Assembly: GCA_001805695.1 (NCBI GenBank)
Contig: MHGT01000012.1
Span: 9,302-14,479 of the forward strand
DNA: 5,178 nucleotides
Direction of reading: 5' to 3'
Origin: Omnitrophica WOR_2 bacterium RIFCSPHIGHO2_02_FULL_67_20
GTDB lineage: Bacteria; Omnitrophota; Gorgyraeia; Aquiviventales; Aquiviventaceae
Shown here in pieces: positions 1 to 4,747 of this stretch. The position numbers and the translations under genes are program-made. The notes beneath the pieces were generated by a model. That model was not told where the DNA came from. It saw only the letters and a list, made by a program, of their open reading frames with translations, and made no database searches. Position 1 is the first letter of the stretch, and every line of letters starts with the position of its first letter.

Positions 1-10
1 ACCCCGGTAG

Positions 11-33
11 CTGGCACCTTTCTGGCACCTTTC
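11..33. repeat. Tandem CTGGCACCTTT repeat
   Basis: Two head-to-tail copies of CTGGCACCTTT (11-21 and 22-32), followed by CCCTTTCCCTTT. A third copy in the same orientation is at 1905-1915. The copies lie on both sides of the radical SAM gene. The remainder of 34-96 holds only a weak 6-bp inverted repeat (43-48 with 57-62) without a T-run. Confidence 0.6.
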
Positions 34-96
34 CCTTTCCCTTTCTGGCCGCCTGACCAGAAGACGCAAGCCGGTCGCGCCGGAGGGCATGACTGT

Positions 97-1827
97 TCAC
101 CGCTCAGCCAGCGCAACCGCTTCCGGCGTTTCCACAACTGCCGCCGGCGGCGCGCTGATTGGCCTCAGCGCCGCACCCATGGCAGCGCCGGCCCGAGAGA
201 CCCCCGCCTCCACACGATACAGCGCGCGCAGATAGGACAGCGCCAACACGACAAATCGGCCGTGCTTGCTCAGAATGTCCCACAGGTAACGGCCGTAGAA
301 AGCCAGCGGACCATCGTGCGGCAGGCCGGGCCGACGGTCTCTGCGGTACTTGAGCCGGAACAGGCCGCCCTCGAGGGGATGGACCCGTTCAATGCGGGCA
401 CAGGCATGAAACGCCAGCAACTTCTCCATCATCTGCCGTGGCGGAAACCCCCACGCTTTCCCCCGGCGGATCAGCGCCTCGACGTGCTCCGGCGTGTAGT
501 ACGCGTCCCAGGCCCGGTGGTAGATCGCCTGCCATTCCCGCCTGGACATCTGCTGGTGGTCCGTGGTGACGTGGGCGAGATCGTAATGATTCATGTCCGG
601 GTCCATCGCGACCCCTCGATCATAGAGCGCCCGGTGATCCTGAGACCCGGGCAGCGGTGTCAGGATAAAGAACTCCAGCAGGTCGATCGGCAGCTCCCGC
701 TGGATGATCTTGATGTCCCGCAGGATGCTCTCGGGCGTGTCCACCGGAAAGCCCAAGATGTACCCGGCAAGGGTCAAGGCGCCGACTGAGTGCCACGCGT
801 CCAGCATGGCGCGGTACTCCTCGATGCGATTCTGCCGCTTTTGCGCTCCCAACAGCGACTCGGGATGGATGTTTTCCAGGCCGATGAACACGCGGTTGAC
901 GCCCGCCCGTCCTGCCTTGTGAATAAATCCCGGCACTTTGTGACTCAAGGTATCGACCTGGATGATGAGCCGGAGCGAGATCCGCTCCACCTCCCGCAAA
1001 TGGATCAGCCGGTCGAGAATGGGCTCCCAGGTCCGGTTCCTGGCGAAGTTGTCGTCGCTGATGAAGAAGTTGGACACGCCCTGGGCCACATTGGCTCGCA
1101 CAATTCGTTCAATGTCATCGGGACTGCGGAAGCGAGATTTTCGCCCTTGAACGTTGATAATGGTGCAGAAGCTGCACTGGAAGGGGCAGCCGCGCCCGGC
1201 GTCGAAGCTCGTCTTCGCCCCGGTCCGGCGATGGATGACCGCGGCCGGCAGAAACGGCACCGGGCTGCCGCCCAGGTCCGGCAGGTCCTTCATGTAGTTG
1301 TAGAGCGGCTTCAACTCGCGGCGGAACGCGTCCAGGAGGAGCTCATCCATGCGCCCCTCCAGCTCGCCCGCAAAGAGCGACACGCCCAGATCCACGGCCT
1401 CCTGCAAATCCCGTGGCATGACCGGCAACATGGCCAGAGAGCCGCTCACATGGAACCCGCCAATGCACACTTGAATCCCTTCGGCGCGCAGCTGGCGGGC
1501 CAGGTCCATCGCCCGGGGGTATTGATTGGATTGGACGCCCACCAGCGCCACCATCCCCCCGGCGCTCGAGGAGCGAATCAGCCGGACCAGCCGCTTCACC
1601 TGGATGCGGGTATTCGTCTCATCGTGCGCGTCCAGCTGGATGTCCACATCCGGGCCGAGCACCTGGCGGTGGGCGGCGTCGAGGGCGAGGCCATAGAGAG
1701 CGGCCAACGTGTTGGAGGGGATCGAGGAACGCACCCACTGAATGACGTAGCCATCGTCATCATAATGCGACGGCTTGATCAGGAGGACGCGGAAGACGGC
1801 CTTCGTTGACCTGCGACGAGCGCTCAT
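97..1827 (-). CDS. B12-binding-type radical SAM protein
   Basis: Predicted radical SAM enzyme of 576 residues; substrate unknown. What is seen: an N-terminal Rossmann-like half typical of the B12-binding/radical SAM class (beta strand RVLLIKPS near residue 13, IGGFHVSG near 122-129), then the 4Fe-4S motif CPFQCSFC with cysteines at about 214, 218 and 221 (CxxxCxxC), then core strands such as FFISDDNF (~254-261), VFIGLEN (~313-319) and GYILGFP (~355-361). The cobalamin motif DxHxxG is incomplete: DAHDET is present around residue 66 but the glycine is missing, so the domain may not hold cobalamin in the usual base-off way. The C-terminal ~150 residues are outside the radical SAM core and end in an Ala/Pro-rich tail. 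Start: the frame stays open to a GTG at 1911, but that codon lies inside a GGTGCC/GGCACC repeat. I prefer the ATG at 1827, just before the conserved first strand, with AGGA upstream at a rather short 3-nt spacing. ATGs at 1851 and 1881 are alternatives. TAGAAT at 1860-1865 could be a -10 but has no good -35. The class includes methylases and cyclases of lipids and cofactors; nothing here points to one. Confidence 0.9.
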   Translation of the reverse strand: MSARRRSTKAVFRVLLIKPSHYDDDGYVIQWVRSSIPSNTLAALYGLALDAAHRQVLGPDVDIQLDAHDETNTRIQVKRLVRLIRSSSAGGMVALVGVQSNQYPRAMDLARQLRAEGIQVCIGGFHVSGSLAMLPVMPRDLQEAVDLGVSLFAGELEGRMDELLLDAFRRELKPLYNYMKDLPDLGGSPVPFLPAAVIHRRTGAKTSFDAGRGCPFQCSFCTIINVQGRKSRFRSPDDIERIVRANVAQGVSNFFISDDNFARNRTWEPILDRLIHLREVERISLRLIIQVDTLSHKVPGFIHKAGRAGVNRVFIGLENIHPESLLGAQKRQNRIEEYRAMLDAWHSVGALTLAGYILGFPVDTPESILRDIKIIQRELPIDLLEFFILTPLPGSQDHRALYDRGVAMDPDMNHYDLAHVTTDHQQMSRREWQAIYHRAWDAYYTPEHVEALIRRGKAWGFPPRQMMEKLLAFHACARIERVHPLEGGLFRLKYRRDRRPGLPHDGPLAFYGRYLWDILSKHGRFVVLALSYLRALYRVEAGVSRAGAAMGAALRPISAPPAAVVETPEAVALAER

Positions 1828-1899
1828 GCGTCCTGCGTGGGGGGGAAGCATCCACTCTGATTCTATCACGTGGGGGACCATTTTCGCTATCAGTACCGT

Positions 1900-1912
1900 G
1901 GTGCCTGGCACC
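1900..1912. repeat. GGTGCC-T-GGCACC palindromic repeat
   Basis: Perfect 6-bp arms around one base, in the gap between the nucleotidyltransferase-like stop and the radical SAM gene. With its flank it contains CTGGCACCTTTC (1905-1916), which is repeated at the left edge of the window. Palindromic GGTGCCAGGCACC-like words recur between genes in many bacterial genomes and may be mobile REP-like sequences. The overlap makes the GTG at 1911 an unlikely start codon. Confidence 0.6.
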
Positions 1913-1919
1913 TTTCCGG

Positions 1920-2525
1920 TTAGTCCGAAATCCCAGCAGATTGATGGAAGTCCGCAATGGTCTTTTGTGCATCAAATGCCTTGCCCCAGATGGTTGGACC
2001 TGATGTCGTCAGAAAATCCTCCACCTGCCGGCGGAACTGGCTGCAGGCGACCGACCGGGGGCTCTTGCGCAGCGCCTGGCCCCACAGGCGCACCAGCGGA
2101 TGGACCGCCTGTTCCTTCCGTGTGAGAACGGCCACCATGTCGTCGATGTCCGGCTGCAGATAGCGCGTGAGCTTTCCAATCGTCCAATAGGCCGGATCCA
2201 ACAGACGCACCGTCAGCCGTCCGAACGCCTTGTACGGCTGCGTGTGCCTGCGGTAATCCAGCAGCGAAATCGCGCCCCACCGGTCAATATCGACGGCGTA
2301 ATTGGCGGTGACGCCGGTCAGCTGTCTCGCCCGTTCCACCGCAGATTCCACCTGTCCCCACTGCCGCTGCCCTCCGGAGGGCCGGATGGCAAAATCAATG
2401 TCCAGGCTTGGGCGCACATGCCCCCACAAGGCACCCGCAGCAGCGCCCGTGACAATGGCTGTGGCCGAGACCGTGAGCTCCCGGCCCAGCACGGCAAAGA
2501 ACCGGTCAATTTGGCGGCGATTCAT
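1920..2525 (-). CDS. Nucleotidyltransferase-fold protein, probable toxin-like partner of the XRE gene
   Basis: A 201-residue protein with a minimal nucleotidyltransferase (MNT-like) signature. The segment from G27 to F45 contains GALWGHVRPSLDIDF, with D42 and D44 as the paired metal-binding carboxylates and GHxRxSxDIDF as in AbiEii/DUF6036-type proteins. A possible third carboxylate is D79 in YAVDID. Around 117-129, the pattern GKLTRYLQPDIDD resembles the K-x-x-R ... D-x-x-D region seen after the core in such proteins. The usual GG/GS of the first motif is replaced by G27-A28, so activity is not certain. The gene follows the XRE gene by 23 bp on the same strand, the order typical of antitoxin-toxin pairs. 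Known relatives transfer NMPs to tRNA or protein targets, but the substrate here is unknown. No clear ribosome-binding site precedes the ATG; upstream is GGGGTTCACGACC, so translation may be coupled to the XRE gene or governed by the folded element between them. The stop is TAA. Confidence 0.85.
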   Translation of the reverse strand: MNRRQIDRFFAVLGRELTVSATAIVTGAAAGALWGHVRPSLDIDFAIRPSGGQRQWGQVESAVERARQLTGVTANYAVDIDRWGAISLLDYRRHTQPYKAFGRLTVRLLDPAYWTIGKLTRYLQPDIDDMVAVLTRKEQAVHPLVRLWGQALRKSPRSVACSQFRRQVEDFLTTSGPTIWGKAFDAQKTIADFHQSAGISD

Positions 2526-2533
2526 GGTCGTGA

Positions 2534-2639
2534 ACCCCGTACCACGGCCTAACGGCCGTGGCCTCTGGAACGACCCTTCGGGACGACCACGCCATTCCTC
2601 CCCGCCCTGACGGGCGGGGCGTCCACCGTGGTACGGGGT
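2534..2639 (-). repeat. Nested inverted-repeat element, possible IS200/IS605 right-end or omega-RNA-like remnant
   Basis: The ends form a perfect 14-bp inverted repeat, ACCCCGTACCACGG at 2534-2547 and its complement at 2626-2639. Inside are two perfect 8-bp hairpins with 4-nt loops: CCACGGCC/GGCCGTGG at 2542-2561 and CCCCGCCC/GGGCGGGG at 2600-2619. A shorter imperfect hairpin lies around 2571-2585 (CCC-TTC-GGG core with one A-A mismatch inside the flanking pairs). The first hairpin shares bases with the outer stem, so either the full 14-bp stem forms, or an 8-bp outer stem closes a multi-hairpin junction. In the transcribed orientation the last hairpin is followed by TACGGGGTTCAC and then the next gene's start. 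A GC-rich hairpin, a GTTA loop and a trailing TTCAC resemble right ends of IS200/IS605-family elements; this is my pattern judgement, not a search result. A REP/REPIN-like element or a regulatory RNA structure are alternatives. It covers the last 30 codons and stop of the XRE gene and part of the gap to the next gene. Confidence 0.7.
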
Positions 2640-3127
2640 GAAACCGCCTGCTCACTCGCACGCTGGATCAGGCTATCAATCACCGCCTTGGGATATCTCG
2701 CTTGCAAGCTGATCCACGCCGCGCGGACCGATCGCCTCTTGTTTCTCTGCACCCGGCGCTGGCCGCGCAGCGCTCCGATGCGCCGGTGCAGGATGAGGCC
2801 GAGATATTGCGACATCTCCCGTTCGTCTGTTCGCAGGCGTACACGCGTTCCTGTGAGGCTCGCCGCGATGCGTTCCAGCGCCTGCCGGTCCGGCACCGGG
2901 ACTTCACCGGTTCCTTGAGGGGGCACGCCATCGGCCAGCAGGCCTGGACGCACGCCGAGGGCGAGGGCCAGTGCGCGCAGCGTCCGCAACGAGACATCCT
3001 GTGCTCCGCGTTCGATGTCCGAGAGATTTGGCTGCGGAACGCCGGCCCGCCTGGCGAGTTGCACCTGGGTCAATCCGCGCGCCAGGCGCCAGAGCAGCAG
3101 ATTGTGGTTAAACGGGAGTTGGTTCAT
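2549..3127 (-). CDS. XRE-family HTH regulator, probable antitoxin
   Basis: A 192-residue protein with an N-terminal Cro/C1-type helix-turn-helix at about residues 8-62. It shows the hallmarks LARGLTQVQLARRAGV (helices 1-2), PQPNLSDIERG (recognition helix and turn) and LRALALALGVRPGLL (helices 4-5). The middle region (80-160) is basic and helical, of no family I can name, and could bind the partner. Residues 163-192 (SPRTTVDAPPVRAGRN and onward) are Arg/Gly/Pro-rich, probably disordered, and encoded entirely inside the nested inverted-repeat element at 2534-2639, so they look like a later extension. The gene sits directly upstream of the nucleotidyltransferase-like gene and behind a promoter overlapped by a perfect palindrome, which supports autoregulation. 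The ATG at 3127 is the natural start because the HTH begins at once and the palindrome lies immediately upstream. There is no Shine-Dalgarno sequence, and the predicted leader is about 7 nt. Antitoxin function is inferred from context. Confidence 0.85.
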   Translation of the reverse strand: MNQLPFNHNLLLWRLARGLTQVQLARRAGVPQPNLSDIERGAQDVSLRTLRALALALGVRPGLLADGVPPQGTGEVPVPDRQALERIAASLTGTRVRLRTDEREMSQYLGLILHRRIGALRGQRRVQRNKRRSVRAAWISLQARYPKAVIDSLIQRASEQAVSPRTTVDAPPVRAGRNGVVVPKGRSRGHGR

Positions 3128-3128
3128 T

Positions 3129-3146
3129 TATAGTATAAATACTATA
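3129..3146. promoter_or_regulatory. Perfect 18-bp palindromic operator of the XRE gene
   Basis: TATAGTATAAATACTATA has two perfect 8-bp arms around a 2-bp centre. It covers the predicted -10 box and transcription start and ends one base before the ATG. An XRE dimer bound here would block transcription, so autorepression by the downstream gene product is the simplest reading. The site is seen directly; the identity of the binding protein is inferred. Confidence 0.75.
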
Positions 3147-3169
3147 TATTATCTTCTCCGAACTATCAA
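3141..3169 (-). promoter_or_regulatory. Sigma70-type promoter of the XRE-nucleotidyltransferase pair
   Basis: On the minus strand TTGATA (3169-3164, five of six matches to TTGACA) is followed by exactly 17 bases and TATAGT (3146-3141, five of six matches to TATAAT). The predicted start near 3134 gives a leader of only about 7 nt with no ribosome-binding site. An AT-rich stretch in otherwise GC-rich DNA supports the call. Confidence 0.7.
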
Positions 3170-3413
3170 GCGCCAGGTCTCATGTTCTGTCACTCAATGG
3201 GGTACGCGGAGCGGCCGCACATGTTTTACGCGAAACCATGACGCGGGACTTCTGTGGTCGAGCGAAGAAGACCGTCCAACTCCAGACGCGAGCGCCACCA
3301 GAGCCGGCTAGTCTGGGATCCGGACATGGACGAAGCCGCCGAGTAGCCGACCCATATGATCTTACTCTCCCCCTACCTTGCGGTCTACCGCAGGCGCCGC
3401 CGCACCGGAACGC
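3170..3413. other. Gap between the Fic stop and the XRE promoter, no gene supported
   Basis: About 240 bases with no convincing coding sequence, RNA gene or repeat. A short inverted repeat TGCGGT-CT-ACCGCA at 3379-3392 lies about 20 bases past the Fic stop, but no T-run follows in the direction of transcription, so I do not call it an intrinsic terminator. Short open frames here have no ribosome-binding site and no recognisable motif; a minus-strand stretch around 3230-3330 is open but unfamiliar. The gap may hold the 3' untranslated region of the Fic gene or decayed sequence. Confidence 0.5.
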
Positions 3414-4529
3414 TCAACCACACTTCACCTCATAGCTGACACTGCGGCCCCGGGCCGGATTCTGGGTGAGCAGGCCCTTCTCCAACAACTCGGAGATTTC
3501 CCGGAACGCCGTGGCGCGACTTACCTTAGCCATCGCGACATACTTCCGGGTCGTCAGCCCGCCTTGAAAGCCGCCTTTGCCGGCATCCAGCAGCCGGTTG
3601 AGCACCTTCCGTTGACGGGCGTTCAGGTCGACCTGGCTGTGCCGCTGCCAAAACGTGGCCTTGGCCAACACACCGCCGATGAGCCGCTCGGCGCGCTCAA
3701 CCGCCCGGGTGTAACACCCCAGGTACCACTGTAGCCAAGGTGTTACGTCCCCATCGCCTTTTTGGCTGGCCTCCAGCACCCGGTAGTAGGCATTGCGCTC
3801 TTCCATGATCTGAGACGACAGGCTGTAGTACCGGATCGGCTGGTGCTCATCCTGAGCCAAGGCCATCTCTGTGAGCGCACGGGCGATGCGGCCATTGCCA
3901 TCCTCAAACGGATGGATGGTCACAACATACAGGTGCGCCAGCCCGGAGCGCAGCAGGCCGTCTTCGCGCGTGATGCTTTCTTTCCACCATGCGAGAAATT
4001 GTTTCGTCTCCTTCTCAACACGGTTCCCCGGCGGTGCTTCATAATGCACCCGCTCCCGTCCCACAGCACCTGAGACCACCTGTATCGGCTCCTCGGGTCC
4101 ACGCCACTGTCCTGTGCGGATCTTGCGCAACCCGGAGTAGCCGGTCGGGAACAACGCCGCCTGCCAGCGCTTGAGCTTCGCAGCGGTCAGCGGCGCCTCG
4201 TAGTGCTGCGTGGCATCCAAGAGCACCTCCACCAACCCGTCCACCGACCGGGTCGCCGGCGGCAGCCCGGCGGTCGGAAACCCTAAATGCCGCGCGACCG
4301 AGGACCGCACCGAGTCCCGATTGAGTCGCTCTCCTTCAATCGCCGAGGTCGTGACGGCCTCTTCGGTTAGGATATCGGCCTGCGCCTCCCGACTGAGCTT
4401 GAACCCGAGACTTGCAACTTTGGTGAGGAGCTTGCCCTGCGCCAAGCGGGCTTGACTGACCAACGGGAGGAGGGCCTCGCTATCCCAGCGTACTACAGGC
4501 CATTCTTTGAGTTGCCAGATGTAGGTCAT
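3414..4529 (-). CDS. Fic family protein with DUF4172-like N-terminus and C-terminal winged helix
   Basis: A 371-residue Fic-domain protein, a predicted AMP transferase that would modify Ser/Thr/Tyr hydroxyls of target proteins using ATP. The catalytic motif is complete: HPFEDGNGRIAR at residues 206-217, matching HPFx(D/E)GNGRxxR with His206 as the base. The N-terminus (MTYIWQLKEWPVVRWD) matches the DUF4172 type of Fic protein. An inhibitory-helix motif (S/T)xxxE(G/N) is present as TSAIEG at 61-66, upstream of the Fic core, so this is a self-inhibited (class II) protein and Glu65 would keep it inactive. A flap-like segment GQWRGPEEPIQVVSG lies at about 140-154. The C-terminal ~65 residues (LTTRKYVAMAKVSRATAFREISELLEKGLL) look like a winged helix-turn-helix, which could allow DNA binding. 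Start: the frame is open to an ATG at 4619, but that codon lies in the -10 box. The ATG at 4529 has AGAGG at good spacing and begins the conserved domain. The target protein is unknown. Confidence 0.92.
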   Translation of the reverse strand: MTYIWQLKEWPVVRWDSEALLPLVSQARLAQGKLLTKVASLGFKLSREAQADILTEEAVTTSAIEGERLNRDSVRSSVARHLGFPTAGLPPATRSVDGLVEVLLDATQHYEAPLTAAKLKRWQAALFPTGYSGLRKIRTGQWRGPEEPIQVVSGAVGRERVHYEAPPGNRVEKETKQFLAWWKESITREDGLLRSGLAHLYVVTIHPFEDGNGRIARALTEMALAQDEHQPIRYYSLSSQIMEERNAYYRVLEASQKGDGDVTPWLQWYLGCYTRAVERAERLIGGVLAKATFWQRHSQVDLNARQRKVLNRLLDAGKGGFQGGLTTRKYVAMAKVSRATAFREISELLEKGLLTQNPARGRSVSYEVKCG

Positions 4530-4534
4530 AATCG

Positions 4535-4539
4535 CCTCT
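4535..4539 (-). promoter_or_regulatory. Ribosome-binding site deciding the Fic start
   Basis: AGAGG on the minus strand, five bases before the ATG at 4529. It supports this start over the upstream in-frame ATGs at 4607 and 4619. The word overlapping it, GAGGCGATT (4538-4530), differs by one base from GAAGCGATT seen twice in the promoter region. Confidence 0.65.
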
Positions 4540-4542
4540 GAA

Positions 4543-4593
4543 GCGGCTGCCATCAGGGCAGCCGCGGAATGCCGAGCGCGATGGGCGCTCGGC
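4543..4593 (-). promoter_or_regulatory. Twin-hairpin leader of the Fic mRNA
   Basis: Two perfect 9-bp hairpins, each with a 5-nt loop, lie in series 5 nt apart. One has arms GCCGAGCGC/GCGCTCGGC (4571-4579 and 4585-4593). The other has arms GCGGCTGCC/GGCAGCCGC (4543-4551 and 4557-4565). The second ends only 3 nt before the AGAGG ribosome-binding site. Neither has a T-run after it, so they are not ordinary terminators. They may affect mRNA stability or translation, or serve as protein-binding sites; the function is not shown by the sequence. Confidence 0.6.
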
Positions 4594-4600
4594 CTTAATC

Positions 4601-4617
4601 GCTTCATATTATGAAGC
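4601..4617. promoter_or_regulatory. 17-bp palindromic operator at the Fic transcription start
   Basis: GCTTCATATTATGAAGC has perfect 8-bp arms around one central base and covers the predicted transcription start of the Fic gene. A direct copy of its left half with flank, AATCGCTTCA, occurs at 4597-4606 and again at 4631-4640 within the promoter spacer. This arrangement fits a repressor with a main site and an accessory site. The C-terminal winged helix of the Fic protein is one candidate binder, by inference. Confidence 0.65.
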
Positions 4618-4618
4618 A

Positions 4619-4647
4619 ATTATGCCCTACAATCGCTTCAGATGCAA
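4619..4647 (-). promoter_or_regulatory. Sigma70-type promoter of the Fic gene
   Basis: TTGCAT (4647-4642) is followed by 17 bases and CATAAT (4624-4619) on the minus strand; the -35 matches consensus at four positions and the -10 at five. The predicted start near 4612 gives a leader of about 83 nt containing the twin hairpins. It shows that Fic need not be co-transcribed with the YhaV gene upstream. Confidence 0.6.
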
Positions 4648-4747
4648 AGGGGGATTTTTGTGATCCGGGGCGTTCCGAGTAGGCCAACCCAGATCAGGTC
4701 AAGTGCTAGGTGGGGATAGCGTTGGCGGGGTCTAGCAGCGCGATCAG

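Noticed and set aside
262..1809. Long plus-strand open frames (175 and 339 codons) opposite the radical SAM gene
   Set aside because: They run antisense to a clear radical SAM gene, have no recognisable motifs and low-complexity His/Arg/Gln/Pro composition, as expected from the complementary strand of GC-rich codons.
1828..1911. Upstream extension of the radical SAM protein to the GTG at 1911
   Set aside because: The GTG lies within a palindromic repeat, the extra 28 residues match nothing in the family, and no ribosome-binding site precedes it.
3379..3392. Short hairpin TGCGGT-CT-ACCGCA after the Fic stop as a terminator
   Set aside because: The stem is short with a 2-nt loop and there is no T-run in the transcribed direction.
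3238..3435. Small plus-strand open frames between the XRE and Fic genes
   Set aside because: No ribosome-binding site, no recognisable motif, and opposite direction to all supported genes.
3711..3746. Inverted repeat GTAACACC/GGTGTTAC inside the Fic gene
   Set aside because: The 8-bp arms are 20 bases apart and lie in conserved coding sequence, so chance is the simplest explanation.
4530..4619. Upstream extension of the Fic protein to the ATG at 4619
   Set aside because: That codon overlaps the -10 box, the extension would be translated from two strong hairpins, and the DUF4172-like domain begins at the ATG at 4529 with a good ribosome-binding site.
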